Counted from the first letter of the stretch, positions 1 through 12,995 are shown. The stretch is DNA of 64,000 nucleotides from Tupaia tana (GCA_026018925.1 JAKSZU010000012.1:40959218-41023217); one strand, 5' to 3'. Notes: a model not told the origin generated them from the sequence alone. A program made the numbers and translations.

Positions 1-135
1 AATATATGGTTTATATACACAGTGAAATGCTATTCTATTTTTTGTATGTTTATTTGTTTGTTTTGCCATAGGGCATTGTGTTCTCCTAAGATAGACAGAG
101 AGAGGGAATATACACATCCACACACCCAGTATACG

Positions 136-407
136 TTTTTTTTTTTTTTTTTTTGGAGAGGTTTTCGCTATAGGGCGCGTGCACTCGCCAGATAGACAGA
201 GAGAGACATAGAGACAGAAAGCGAGAAATCACCCCCCAGGGGGGATGGTCACGCCGCAATCCCTTCTCCTCCATTCTCCTCTCGGGATCTTGGGCACGCA
301 CGCACACGCACCCAGCATGAGTTTTAAGCCACCGGGTCTGGAACGTGAACCGCGGTCGGCTATGTTGGAGTCCAGCAACATAGCCATTACGCTAACTGCT
401 GGTTCCC
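136..407 (-). mobile_element. SINE-A, young, antisense
   Basis: T-run, then CGCTATAGGGCGCGTGCACTC, the C6/G6 dyad and the inverted tRNA head ending GCTAACTGCTGGTTCC. CCCAGTATAC precedes (125-134) and follows (408-417) it. Confidence 0.85.
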
Positions 408-417
408 CCCAGTATAC

Positions 418-697
418 TTTTTTTTTTTTTTTTTTTTTTTTGAGAGGTTTTTCGCTATAGGGCGCGTGCGCTCGCCAGACAGACAGAGAGAGACATAGAG
501 ACAGAAAGCGAGAAATCACCCCCCAGGGGGGATGGTCACGCCGCAATCCCTTCTCCTCCATTCTCCTCTCGGGATCTTGGGCACGCACGCACACGTGCCC
601 GGCGTGAGTTGTAAGCCACCGGGTCCGAGACGCGAACCGCGGTTGACTACGTGGAAATCCAGCGACATAGCCATTACGCTAACTGCTGGTTCCCCCC
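418..697 (-). mobile_element. SINE-A, young, antisense
   Basis: Second full copy directly behind the first. It belongs to the subfamily reading GAGTTGTAAGCC with GTCCGAGACGCG. A third CCCAGTATAC follows at 698-707. Confidence 0.85.
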
Positions 698-810
698 CCC
701 AGTATACTTTTTAAGCTGCCAAAGCCGGGATTTGAATCACAGAGTCATCTATGTGAGATCCAGCACCTTAACCACCTCACTACCTGCTGGTCCTGCTATT
801 TCATTTTATA

Positions 811-960
811 TTTTTAAGAATTATTTATTTATTTATTTATTTTAATTTAAACAGAGAGAGAAGGGGGAAGTGAGAAAGCAAACCATCGGATCTAGAACTC
901 AAATCATAGCTGACCACATAGGAGTCTAGTGCCTTAACCACCATACCACCTGTCGACGCC
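811..960 (-). mobile_element. SINE-B, antisense
   Basis: Begins AAGAATTATTTATTTATT and passes through GTGAGAAAGCAAACC to the inverted head CTTAACCACCATACCACCTG. The usual GACCAGAGAGG is degenerate (TTAAACAGAGAG). Confidence 0.8.
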
Positions 961-972
961 TGCTTTGTTTTT

Positions 973-1240
973 GTTTTTGGAGAGGGTTTTTTGCTACAGG
1001 GCGTGTGCGCTCGCCTGAAAGACAGAGAGAGACAGAGAGATAGAAAGTGAGAAATCACCCCCCGGGGGGATGGCCACGCCTCAATCCCTTTTCCTCCATT
1101 CTCCTCCATTCTCCTCTTGGGATCTTGGGCATGCATGCACACACGCCCGGTGTGAGTTTTAAGCCACCGGGTTGGGACGCAAACCGTGGTCGGCTACATG
1201 GGAGTCCAGCGACATAGCCATTACACTAACTGCTGGTCCC
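973..1240 (-). mobile_element. SINE-A, antisense
   Basis: Complete copy ending ACTAACTGCTGGTCCC. CCTGCTTTGTTTT flanks both sides (959 and 1243) as the TSD. It contains a duplicated TCCTCCATTC unit. Confidence 0.85.
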
Positions 1241-1257
1241 TCACCTGCTTTGTTTTA

Positions 1258-1565
1258 AAAAGAAGAACCCTATCATTTGTGACAACATTGATGAATCCAG
1301 AGAACATTAGATTAGGTGAAATGAACCAGGCACAGAAAGACAAACATCACATGATCTCACATAAGTGGAAACTAAAAAGTCCAACTCACAGAAGCAAAGG
1401 ATACTGGTTACCAGGGTCTGGGTGACTGAGTGAGGAGATGTTGGTCAAAGAGTACAAAACTTCAGTTAAATAGAAGGAATAAGATCAAAAGATCTAGTGT
1501 ACAACATAGTGAATAATGTATTATACACTTGAGAAATATATTGTATACTTGAAAATTGCCAAGAG
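1258..1565 (+). mobile_element. L1M-type LINE 3' UTR fragment
   Basis: Carries the old-L1 3' UTR phrases GATGAATCCAGAGAACATTA, GTTACCAGGGTCTGGGTGA and AATGTATTATACACTTGAG, all diverged. Assigned from memory of L1M consensus sequences. Confidence 0.7.
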
Positions 1566-1599
1566 TAGGGGTTTTTTTTCTTTTTAGCTTTTTGTTTTG

Positions 1600-1748
1600 C
1601 TTTTTTTTATTTGCTTGTTTTTAATAATTATTTTATTTAACTTTATTTATTTATTTATTTTTATTTGACCAGAGAGGGATAGAACAAGAGAGAGAGAGAG
1701 AGAGAAAGTGAGAAAGTAAGCTGCCAGGTCCAGGACTCAAACTACATT
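1600..1748 (-). mobile_element. SINE-B, antisense, head truncated
   Basis: AATTATTTTATTTAACTTTA, TTGACCAGAGAGGG, a GA run, then AAGCTGCCAGGTCCAGGACT. It stops before the ACCACCATGCCACC head, where a SINE-A begins. Confidence 0.75.
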
Positions 1749-1756
1749 TCTTTCTT

Positions 1757-2026
1757 TCTCTTTTTTTTTTTTTTTCAGAGAAGTTTTTTGCTATAGGGCA
1801 CGTGCACTCGCCAGACAGACAGAGAGAGACAGAGAGATAGAAAGCGAGAAATCACCCCCCAGGGGGGATGGCCACACCGCAATCCTTCTCCTCCATTCTC
1901 TCTCGGGATCTTGGGCACGCACGCACATGCGCCCGGCGTGGGTTTAAGCCACCCGGTCCAGGACTCAAAGCGTGGTCGACTGCATGGGTGTCCAGCAACG
2001 TAGCCATTACATCATCTGCTGGTCCC
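1757..2026 (-). mobile_element. SINE-A, antisense
   Basis: T-run, TTGCTATAGGGCACGTGCAC, the dyad CCCCCCAGGGGGG, and the inverted head ending ATCTGCTGGTCCC. Confidence 0.85.
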
Positions 2027-2174
2027 AAGGGCCAAGTCTTTTATCCTAATATCCTGAGGACCCTGAATAGATACTTTATATGTTGTAATAATCATTTAAT
2101 TAGCAGATTAATGGATGGGTAGAAGAAAAGGTGGGAAATGAAAAAAAAATGGCTTGTGTCAATGGACAACTGGC

Positions 2175-2305
2175 CAAGCAGATAGAGAGAGATGGATGGG
2201 TGAATGGTTGAATGGATGCTATCAGGAGATAGATACATGGATAGATCAATAGATGACTGGATGATCGGAAAGATAGTTGAATGGATAAATAAATGAATGA
2301 GAGTA
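2175..2305. repeat. Degenerate GATG/GATA tetranucleotide tract
   Basis: Repeated GATGGATGG, GATAGATAC and GGATAAATAAATGAATG units, heavily mutated. It lies in the TSGA10IP intron left of the 2390-2537 exon; the flanks (2027-2174, 2306-2389) show nothing else. Confidence 0.7.
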
Positions 2306-2388
2306 TAAATGACTAAGGATCTCTTGGAGGACTGGCTATTTTTCTACTCCTTGCCCTCGGCTCCCACCCTCCTTGCTAGTCCCACTTA

Positions 2389-5168
<2,780 letters not shown>

Positions 5169-5438
5169 CCTTTTTTTTTTTTTTTCTATTTTTTTTTTTT
5201 CCCCCATAGGGTACATGGAGAGACAGAGAAAGACAGAGAAAGGACAGAGGAAAAGTGAGAAATCACCTCCCACGAGGGATGGCTACATTGCAATCTCTTC
5301 TCCACTCTCCTCTTGGGATTTCCGGCATGGACACCCAATGCACACACACCCAGTGTGATTTTCAAGCCACTGGGACTGAAACCATGGTTGATCATGTGGG
5401 AGTCCAGCGCCCCAATCACCACGCCACCGCTGGCTCCC
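5169..5438 (-). mobile_element. Old SINE-A, antisense
   Basis: Two T-runs, CCCATAGGGTACATGGAG, the body AAATCACCTCCCACGAGGGATG and the head ending CACCGCTGGCTCCC. TSD CATGGCCCACC versus CATGACCCATC. Confidence 0.8.
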
Positions 5439-5523
5439 CATGACCCATCTTATAGGTGTGTTGGGAAGGCAAAATGAAATCACAAAAGTCAATGTTGGCT
5501 GTTATTACTAATGGTAACCACCA

Positions 5524-5730
5524 TTTTGAGGCAACAGAGTAAGTTAAGAGCATAGGGAAAGGGCTTGTGTTCACATCCCAGCTCCTCCACTTGTCCTCTG
5601 TACCCCTTCTGTGGCTCCCGTCTCCCTGAGCACCATGGCGCTGGTCCTAATCACTCCTATTACTACCTCCTCTGGCTATGGTGAGGATTATATTAGTTTA
5701 CATATGCAAACGCACATAGAACACCTGCCT
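5524..5730 (+). mobile_element. MIR, sense
   Basis: AAGAGCATAGGGAAAGGGCT, CATCCCAGCTCCTCCACTTG and GGCTATGGTGAGGATTATAT follow the MIR order. Confidence 0.6.
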
Positions 5731-5913
5731 GCCTTCCGAAACTACTTTGTAAGAGTTTCTGTTATTGAATAACCAATGGCAGGAGCCCAGGGACAGGGGT
5801 TCTAGAAGTAAATCCTAGAAGATGCCCAAGAGCCATGTTCTTCTCAGCCTTTGGCCCCGTGGACCCTTGTCTGCTTTCACACTTTATCACAATAACAACG
5901 AATATGGCCAATT

Positions 5914-6386
5914 TTATTTTTTTAAGAATTATTTATTTGGGACTGGCAGATGGTGAAATGGTTACATCCTGGATTACCATGTAGTCAACCATGGTTCGAG
6001 TCCCAGACCTGGTGGCTTAAAACTCCTGCCGGGCACATGTGCGTGCGTGCCCAAAATCCCGAGAGTAGAGCGGAGGGGAAGGGATTGCGGCATAGCTACC
6101 CCCCCAGGGAGTGATTTATTGCTTTGTGTCTCTCTGTCTCTCCAGTGAGTGCACATGAGCAAAAACATAGCAAAAACATCTCTTAAAAAAAAAGAATTAT
6201 TTATTTAATTTTATTTATTTATTATTATTATTATTTAATTTGCTATAAGGCATGCATGCTCACCAGGGAGAGACAGAGCAAGAGACAGAAAGGGAAAGTG
6301 AGAAAGCAAGCCTCCAGGTCCGGGATTTGAACTGTAGTCAGCCATTGGAATCTAGCACCCTAACCACCATGCCACCTGATGGCCCC
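5914..6386 (-). mobile_element. SINE-A/B intermediate, antisense, split by a SINE-A
   Basis: Carries the SINE-A tail (TTTGCTATAAGGCATGCATG) joined to SINE-B features (GAAAGTGAGAAAGCAAGCCT, head GCCACCTGATGGCCCC). TSD ATGGCCAATTTTATT versus ATGTCCAATTTAAC. A SINE-A (+) occupies 5940-6187. Confidence 0.75.
5940..6187 (+). mobile_element. SINE-A, sense
   Basis: Head GGGACTGGCAGATGGTGAAA, B box GGTTCGAGTCC, GTGAGTGCACATGAGCAAAA tail. TSD AAGAATTATTTATT on both sides, inside the host SINE. Confidence 0.85.
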
Positions 6387-6689
6387 AAGTATGTCCAATT
6401 TAACATCCTAAATAGTGACACCTGAAAGCACAAATAGTGCCAAACTCTGTAGAGACCATACTTTTTTCCCATGCATGCATACCTTTGAATAAGTTTAATT
6501 TATAAATTAGGTATAGTAAGAGATTAATAACAATAATGAATAATACAGTAAAGTAACTATGGCAATATACTACAATAGAAATTACGTGAATTGGTCTCTC
6601 TCTCTCTCTCTCTTTAAATATTTTATTGTACTGTAGCTGTTAGCAACCTCAGCATAGAATTTTTTCTTATTAACATAAGAACTTTCACT

Positions 6690-6976
6690 TTTTTTTTTTT
6701 TTTGAGAGGTTTTTTTTTTTTTTTTTTTTTTTTTTTGCTATAGGGCGCGTGCGCTCGCCAGACAGACAGAGAGAGACATAGAGACAGAAAGCGAGAAATC
6801 ACCCCCCAGGGGGGATGGTCACGCCGCAATCCCTTCTCCTCCATTCTCCTCTCGGGATCTTGGGCACGCACGCACACGCGCCCGGCGTGAGTTGTAAGCC
6901 ACCGGGTCCGAGACGCGAACCGCGGTCGACTACGTGGGAGTCCAGCGACATAGCCATTACGCTAACTGCTGGTTCC
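6690..6976 (-). mobile_element. SINE-A, young, antisense
   Basis: Two T-runs surround GAGAGG, followed by a CpG-rich body of the GAGTTGTAAGCC subfamily. TSD AAGAACTTTCACTTTT on both sides (6677 and 6977), within the Tigger remnant. Confidence 0.9.
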
Positions 6977-7390
6977 CAAGAACTTTCACTTTTTCATTGA
7001 AAGAAAGCACTTCCTTCTTCTCTTTGGCATAACCAAACTGTCAGCATCACTAGTCTCGTAGTATGGGGCCATTATTAAGCAAGATAAGGGTAACTTGAAC
7101 ACAAGCACTGAGATCCACAACAATCAATCTGATAACCAAGATGCTGCTAAGTGACTAATGAGTGGGTGGCCTGCACAGCATGGATACACTGGACAAAAGG
7201 CTGATTCACATGCCAGGTGGGATGAAGTGAGAAGGCAGGAGACTTTATCACGCTACTCAGAGCAGTGTGCACTTTAAAACAGGAGTTGTTTATTTCTGGA
7301 ATTTTCCATATAATATTTTCAGACCGCACTTGATTGTAGGTAACTGCAGTCGCAGAAAGTGAAACCGTAGAGGAGTGGAGACTACTATAG

Positions 7391-7432
7391 ATGTGTGTGT
7401 GTGTGTGTACTTACATACGTACACACATATAT
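7391..7432. repeat. (TG)n and TACA/CATA microsatellite
   Basis: TG repeats at 7392-7409 run into ACATACGTACACACATATAT. It begins directly after the Tigger terminus. Confidence 0.8.
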
Positions 7433-7547
7433 ACAGTATTTCAACAAAAATAAGATCGTACTTTTTGTTTTCTAGGATGTTACGTTCTTTTTTCCATGTC
7501 AGTATATACAGGTCACCTCGATCCTTACCATCTTCACTGCATTTCTT

Positions 7548-7726
7548 TTTTTTTTAAGTTATTTTATTTAACTTTATTAATTTATTTAAATTTGACCAGA
7601 GAGGGACAGAGCAAGAGAGAAAGGGAGAGAGAGAAAGTGAGAAAGCAAGCCGTCAGGTCCGAGACTCAAACTGTGGTCGGCCATGTGGGAGTCCAGCATC
7701 CTTAACCACCATGCCACCTGCCAGCC
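7548..7726 (-). mobile_element. SINE-B, antisense
   Basis: AAGTTATTTTATTTAACTTT, TTTGACCAGAGAGGGACAGA, head CACCATGCCACCTGCCAGCC. TSD CTTCACTGCATTTCTT versus CTTCACTGCACTTCTT. Confidence 0.9.
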
Positions 7727-7945
7727 CCTTCACTGCACTTCTTAATTTGACCAACATAACGTACTTAGTTCATCTCTCACGTCAAATATGGACACAGCTT
7801 GCTCTTGCTTCCCTACTGGAAACACTGCAGCCGTGCGTGTCCTTGCAAGTGTGCCTTTGCACAACTGAATTTCTGTAAGATAAGTTCCTACGAGCAAACT
7901 TGCTGGCTCTGAACAATTACATTTCAAAATATAAATCTCTAGTAC

Positions 7946-8215
7946 TTTTTTTTTTTTTTTTTTTTGAGAGGTTTTTCGCTATAGGGCGCGTGCGCTCGCC
8001 AGACAGACAGAGACAGACATAGAGACAGAAAGCGAGAAATCACCCCCCGGGGGGATGGTCACGCCGCAATCCCTTCTCCTCCATTCTCCTCTCGGGATCT
8101 TGGGCACGCACGCACACGCGCCCGGCGTGAGTTGTAAGCCACCGGGTCCGAGACGCGAACCACGGTCGACTACGTGGGAGTCCAGCGACATAGCCATTAC
8201 GCTAACTGCTGGTTC
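7946..8215 (-). mobile_element. SINE-A, young, antisense
   Basis: Complete CpG-rich copy of the GAGTTGTAAGCC subfamily. TSD CTCTAGTACTTTTT on both sides (7938 and 8218). Confidence 0.9.
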
Positions 8216-8225
8216 CCTCTAGTAC

Positions 8226-8562
8226 TTTTTAAAAAGTTTTCTTCTGAGAGAGCGAACAAGAGAGAGAGAAAGAGACAGGAAACCCCAACAGGTCTCCATA
8301 CCGCAATCCATCCCTAGCTGCAGTCAGCCAGGACCACGGACACGCACATACATGACCCGCATGCACAGAAGACCCCAGGACGTGAACCTGGGACCCTCCC
8401 ATATGGCCTCAGCAGAGTGGAATATTATACCACCGTATGGGCATGGGCACATACTTGCCTGACATACTCAGGGAACTATCTAGATGCAAACCTGGAATCT
8501 TCCCATGTGGGTTAGCCTCGCTGAGAATTATGTTTCACCACTGGGCCACTGTCTGGACCCTG
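8226..8562 (-). mobile_element. SINE-C, antisense, possibly a partial dimer
   Basis: Tail side AGAGACAGGAAACCCCAACA, then CCGCAATCCATCCCTAGCTG, GACATACTCAGGGAACTATC and head CCACTGTCTGGACCC. Two stretches resemble the GGACGTGAACCTGGGACCCT unit, which makes it longer than other copies. Confidence 0.6.
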
Positions 8563-8600
8563 TAGTTTACAAATTTACATTTTGAAATACAATTATTCCT

Positions 8601-8788
8601 GGGGCTGGCAGGTGGCATGGTGGTTAAGGGCACTGGACTCCCACATGGTTAACTGTGGTTTGAGTCCCGGACCTGGCAACTTGCTTTCTCACTTTCCCCC
8701 TCTCTCCCTCTCTCTCTCTCTTGCTCTCCTCCTCTCTGGTCAAATTGAAATGAATGAATAAATAAATAACGTTAAATTTAAAAAAAAA
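8601..8788 (+). mobile_element. SINE-B, sense
   Basis: GGGGCTGGCAGGTGGCATGG head, GACCTGGCAACTTGCTTTCT, then TCTCTGGTCAAATTGAAATG and an A-rich tail. Confidence 0.9.
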
Positions 8789-9041
8789 ATTTTTTTGGAG
8801 AGGTTTTTGCTATAGGGCAGGTACACTCACCAGAAAGACAGAGAGAGACAGAGACAAAAAGCGAGAAATCATCCCCCAGGGGGATGGCCACGCCGCAATC
8901 CCTTCTCCAATCTCCTCTCAGGATCTTGGGCATGCACACACACATGCCTGGTGTGAGTTTAAGCCACTCGGTCTGGGACTCGAACTGCAATTGACTACAT
9001 GGGAGTCCAGTAACATAGCTTTTATGCCATCTGCTGGTCTC
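8789..9041 (-). mobile_element. SINE-A, antisense
   Basis: Its T-run abuts the A-tail of the preceding SINE-B. GCTATAGGGCAGGTACACTC, body, head ending GCCATCTGCTGGTCT. Confidence 0.85.
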
Positions 9042-9049
9042 AATTCTTT

Positions 9050-9223
9050 TTTTTTAAAGAATTATTTTATTTAAATTTATCCATTTATTTATTTTAGTTT
9101 GATCAGAGAGTAATACTGTAAGAGAGAGAGAGTGAGAAAGCAAGCCGCCAGGTCTGGGACTCGAACTGCGGTCAGCCATGTAGGAATCCAGCACCCTCAA
9201 CCACCACACCACCTGCTGCTCCC
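9050..9223 (-). mobile_element. SINE-B, antisense
   Basis: AAAGAATTATTTTATTTAAA to CACACCACCTGCTGCTCCC. CAATTCTTT on both sides is a short TSD. Confidence 0.85.
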
Positions 9224-9499
9224 AATTCTTTAAAAAAGAAAAGAAATACAATTACTCCCTCTAAGTGTTCAATTAGTATAGATTTCCATCAGTAATATTT
9301 TCACCCCCACTAGCAAAGTGTATTATAATTTTTAAAAATCTTTGTAAATCCGATATGTGAAAAATATTCTCATTGCTAAGGCTTGCATTCCCTTCATTAT
9401 TTGTGAGAGTTGTGTGTTTTCCTATCTTGATGGACCGTTTGTGTTTCCTCTGTTAACTGCCTGTTCGTGTCCTTTGCACATTTTATTTATTTATTTTTT

Positions 9500-9757
9500 A
9501 GTAGTCAAGAAAATTTTTAATTGCCATAGGGCACATGCACACACCAGAGAGAGACAGAAAAACAGAGAGAGATAAGAAAGTATCCACAATGGGATGTGGT
9601 TATGCCACAATTCTTCTCCATCTCTAACCTGTTGAGATTTTGGGCACGCAAGCACACATGCCCAACATATTTTTCAAGCCGCTATGGCCAGGATTTGAAC
9701 CACAGTTGGCTATGTACAATCCAGCTCCCTTAACTACTAGGCTACAAGGATGGCCCT
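9500..9757 (-). mobile_element. Old SINE-A, antisense
   Basis: AATTGCCATAGGGCACATGC, CAATGGGATGTGGTTATGCC, TTCAAGCCGCTATGGCCAGG. Most CpGs have decayed; the head ends GGATGGCCC. Confidence 0.75.
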
Positions 9758-9762
9758 GGAAT

Positions 9763-9980
9763 TTTTTTTTTTCTTTTGATTCATGATAGATCATGTGTGT
9801 GCAAGAGAAAGCACCCTCCACAGGGCTCAGTCATGCCTCAACCCCTTCTTCATCCAGTTCTCTGCCCAACCAGGGTCCTAGACACAATGTATGTTCCTGG
9901 CATATTTTCAGGTCTACCAAGTCAGGGTCTCACACTGCAGTCCACATGTAATTTCCAGCTTTTCAGTCCGGCCCACTACC
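9763..9980 (-). mobile_element. Very old SINE-A-like copy, antisense
   Basis: GAAAGCACCCTCCACAGGGC, CCTCAACCCCTTCTTCATCC and a TTTTCAGGTCTACCAAGTCA region keep the SINE-A order without the sharp tail motif. Confidence 0.5.
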
Positions 9981-10158
9981 AACAGCGCCACAGAGGAGGG
10001 GCCTGCGTTCTTCTTTTTCTCTTTAGGAGAGAGCTGCACTTACTCTCCTTATCTCACAGTGTACAAGAAGCATCAATGAATGTAAAGTCACTCTCTTGTT
10101 TGGGTTTCATTCTTTCCTTTATCTTTGAGTACCTCTTCTTAAATATGAGTAGATTCTT

Positions 10159-10410
10159 GGGACCAGCAGTTGGTGTAATGGCTATGTTGCTGGACTCCCA
10201 TGTAGTTGACAGCAGTTCGAGCCCCAGACCCAGTGGCTTAATCTCACACCGGGCACATGTGTGTGCATGCCCAAGATCCCGAGAGAATAGAGAGGGGCTT
10301 GTGGCGTGGCCATCCACCCTAGGGAGTGATTTTTCACTTTCTGTCTCTCTGTCTCTGTCTTTCTGGCGTGTGCACATGCCCTATGGCAAAAACCTCTCCA
10401 AAAAAAAAAG
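10159..10410 (+). mobile_element. SINE-A, sense
   Basis: GGGACCAGCAGTTGGTGTAA head and CAAAAACCTCTCC A-tail. TSD AAATATGAGTAGATTCTT on both sides. Confidence 0.9.
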
Positions 10411-10558
10411 TAAATATGAGTAGATTCTTGAGAAATATTTAATATCATATTATATATTTATGTTTTTAGTTTATATAAATATATTATATGTAATTTGTAT
10501 AAGTGGTATTGATCTTATTTTTGTTTCCTACTTCTCTCAACACTACAGCTCCTTCTTT

Positions 10559-10604
10559 TAAAACTTATTTAAGTCCATTTATTATTATTATTTTTAATTT
10601 GACC

Positions 10605-10643
<39 letters not shown>

Positions 10644-10738
10644 GAAAGTGAGAAAGCAAGCTGCCAGGTCCGGGACTTGAACTGTGGTCAGCCACGTGGG
10701 AATCCAGTGCCTCTAACCACCATGCCACCTGCCAGCCC
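10559..10738 (-). mobile_element. SINE-B with (GA)n expansion, antisense
   Basis: TTTAATTTGACCAGAGACAG followed by an uninterrupted GA run (10611-10638), then AAAGCAAGCTGCCAGGTCCG and head CCATGCCACCTGCCAGCCCC. Confidence 0.85.
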
Positions 10739-10762
10739 CTATAGTTCCTTTTTTCTGGAATT

Positions 10763-11045
10763 ATTTTATTATTTTATTTTATTTTATTATTTATTTATTT
10801 ATTGAGAGATTTTTGCTGTAGGGCATGTGCACTCACCAGAGAGAGACAAAGAGACAGAAAGCGAGAAATCACCCCCCAGGGGCGATGGCCATGCCACAAT
10901 CCCTTCTCCTCCATTCTCCTCTCAGGATCTTGGGCATGCATGCACACGTGCCTGGCATGAGTTTAAGCCACCAGGTCCGGGACTCGAACTGCGGTTGACT
11001 ATATGGGAGTCCAGTGACATACCCATTACACCAACTACTGATCCC
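10763..11045 (-). mobile_element. SINE-A, antisense
   Basis: Long TTTTA-repeat tail, TTGCTGTAGGGCATGTGCAC, dyad variant CCCCCCAGGGGCG, head ending ACCAACTACTGATCCC. Confidence 0.85.
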
Positions 11046-11172
11046 TTATTAGTTTTAAAATTTTACCATAGAGAGTGGGAAAATGAGAAAGCAAGCCTCC
11101 TGGTCCAGGACTTGAACAGCGATGGGGCATGTGGGAGTCCAGTGCCTTGACCACTGTACCACCTGCTGACCC
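11046..11172 (-). mobile_element. SINE-B, antisense, shortened
   Basis: TTTTACCATAGAGAGTGGGA, GAAAGCAAGCCTCCTGGTCC, head CCACTGTACCACCTGCTGAC. Directly abuts the SINE-A. Confidence 0.75.
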
Positions 11173-11189
11173 AATACTATGATTTTATG

Positions 11190-11402
11190 GGCTTTTTTTG
11201 TTATTTCTTTCTTCCATGAGAAAGAGCGATAGAGAAAATACCCCAACAGAGCCCTTATACAACAATCCACTCTCAGCATTCAACCAGCACCAGGTCATAG
11301 GCAAGTGTTTGCCTGGCGTACTCAAAGAAGTCTCCGGACTTGAACCTGCTCATGTGGATCTCACGATGCATTGTGTTTTACCTCTGAAAGACCCACTGGC
11401 CT
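11190..11402 (-). mobile_element. SINE-C, antisense
   Basis: TTTCTTCCATGAGAAAGAGC, ATACCCCAACAGAGCCCTTA, TTTGCCTGGCGTACTCAAAG, CCGGACTTGAACCTGCTCAT, head GACCCACTGGCC. Confidence 0.6.
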
Positions 11403-11431
11403 CAACACTGTGCATTTTTGTTTTTGTTTTG

Positions 11432-11606
11432 TTTAAGAATTATTTTATTTAACTTTACTTATTTACTTATTTATTTTAATTTGACCAGAGAGGGGTATAG
11501 TGTGTGTCGGGGGAGAGAGAGAAAGCAAGCTGCCAAGTCCAGGACTTGAACACGGTCGGCCATGTAGGAGTCCAGTGCCCTTAACCACCGCCCCACCGGC
11601 AGGCCC
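11432..11606 (-). mobile_element. SINE-B, antisense
   Basis: TTTAAGAATTATTTTATTTA to CCACCGGCAGGCCC. TSD CAACACTGTGCATTTTTG versus CAACACTATGTTTTTG. Confidence 0.85.
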
Positions 11607-12115
11607 CAACACTATGTTTTTGAAAGTTGTCTTCGTCGATTCTGACTGCCACAAGTATTCCCTGGTTTGTCTTTATGACACTTCACTTAACACATTCTCC
11701 TGATGACGGATGTCAAGTCTGCTCCCAACTCCTGTTTCCACGAAGGACGCTGTGGTCAGTGCCTTCATACATGCCTCTGTACACCCGCATGAGAACGTCT
11801 CTGCCTTATTTACCATGGACTGAGAATGGGGAAGTCTTGGCACAAACACATACCTCATTTTAGATTGATTGAGAGAAAGGCTGTGCCTATTTATATGCCT
11901 ACAGAAGTGACTAAGGATTCCTACCCATCACACCCTCAGCAAAGATCAGTAGGATTCACTAATGTCCTAACCCTGTGATTATAAAATATTTCATTGTGAT
12001 TTTAATTGAATTGCTCTGATTACTTCTTTGATCAGATCTTTAATTTTTTGTCATTTGGGCCAACTCTCCTGTGAGTTGCTTATATTCCCTGCCCATTCTC
12101 TCTCTCTCTCTCTCT

Positions 12116-12351
12116 TTTAATTTGCCAGAGGGCATGTACACTCACCGGATAGACAAAGAGAGGGAAAATAAAAAAGCACCTTCCATGTGGGGACAGTCAC
12201 ATCACAATCCCTTCTCCTCCATTTCTTTCAGGATTCTGGGCAATGTACATGAACGGCCAGTGTGTTTTTCAAGCCACTAGGTCTGGGACTTGAACCATGC
12301 AGTTGGCCATGTGGAACCCAGTCCCTTCACTACCAAGTCACCAACTAGTCC
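12116..12351 (-). mobile_element. Old SINE-A with (CT)n at its edge, antisense
   Basis: CT run 12094-12115, then TTTGCCAGAGGGCATGTACA, CCATGTGGGGACAGTCACAT, TTTTCAAGCCACTAGGTCTG and head CACCAACTAGTCC. Confidence 0.75.
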
Positions 12352-12569
12352 TCATTGTCATTTTTCTCTTATTTTCTAGTCTTTCCTTTATTGACTTGCA
12401 GGAATTCTTTACTAACTAGATCATAATCATCTGTCAACCTTGTCTCTGAGAGCCTTTGTGAAACAGAAATCCTTAACGTTCATGGAGTCAGATCCATAAG
12501 GTTTCAAATAGGGTTTGAATTTTGTGAGTCTTTAAAAGTCCCTGCCCCACTCCTAGGTGGGATATTCTT

Positions 12570-12747
12570 TTTTTTTTTTTTTTTTTTTTTTAAGACTTAT
12601 TTTATTTAACTTTATTTTAATTTGACCAGAGAGGGACAGAGTGAGAGAGAGAGAAAGTGAGAAAGCAAGACTGCCAGGTCCGGGACTCAAACCACAGTCA
12701 CCATGTAGGAGTCCAGTGCCCTTAATCACCATGCTACCTGCCGGCCT
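12570..12747 (-). mobile_element. SINE-B, antisense
   Basis: T-run, AAGACTTATTTTATTTAACT, TTTGACCAGAGAGGGACAGA, head CCATGCTACCTGCCGGCC. TSD CTAGGTGGGATATTC on both sides. Confidence 0.9.
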
Positions 12748-12794
12748 CCCTAGGTGGGATATTCTAAATTGTATTCTATTAGTTTACACCTTTA

Positions 12795-12872
12795 AAATAA
12801 TAATTATTATTATTTTATTGAACTTTAATTAATTAATTAATGTTTAATTTGACCAGAGAGGGACAGAGTGAA

Positions 12873-12903
<31 letters not shown>

Positions 12904-12973
12904 AAAGTAAGCCCTGGGCCCAGGACTGGAACCACAGTTGGCCATATGGGAGTCGAGTGCCCTTAACCTCCCG
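12795..12973 (-). mobile_element. SINE-B, antisense, 5'-truncated
   Basis: GA run at 12871-12899. The head stops at GTGCCCTTAACCTCC, lacking CACCATGCCACCTG. Yet a 20-base TSD (TATTCTATTAGTTTACACCT) flanks it exactly, so the truncation occurred at insertion. Confidence 0.9.
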
Positions 12974-12995
12974 TATTCTATTAGTTTACACCTTA

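Larger units (their letters stand above)
50..793 (-). mobile_element. Old SINE-A, split by two later copies
   Basis: The tail half (CCATAGGGCAT, then a GACAGAGAGAGG stretch) lies at 50-135. The head half (AAGCTGCCAAAGCCGGGATT to CTACCTGCTGGTCC) resumes at 708. The interruption holds two younger SINE-A copies. Confidence 0.75.
5840..7387 (-). mobile_element. TcMar-Tigger DNA transposon remnant
   Basis: ACATCCTAAATAGTGACACC, TAATTTATAAATTAGG, GGCCATTATTAAGCAAGATA and TTCTGGAATTTTCCATATAA match Tigger-type elements as I remember them. The right end GGAGACTACTA meets a TA dinucleotide (7388-7389), as expected for a Tigger terminus. It is broken by a SINE-B/A hybrid, a SINE-A (+) and a SINE-A (-). 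The left end is not precisely placed. Confidence 0.65.
7433..12568 (-). mobile_element. Old L1 remnants, antisense, shredded by SINEs
   Basis: Between SINEs lie pieces such as CCCACTAGCAAAGTGTATTA, TTAACTGCCTGTTCGTGTCC, CCTCTGTACACCCGCATGAG and CTTGCAGGAATTCTTTACTA. These follow the order of the reverse complement of an old L1 3' region. It may be more than one insertion. No open ORF2 survives. Confidence 0.55.

Noticed and set aside
1258..1565. Coding remnant from the [20 protein letters not shown] through the L1 segment.
   Set aside because: The frame crosses a SINE-A head and an L1 3' UTR, neither of which is coding.
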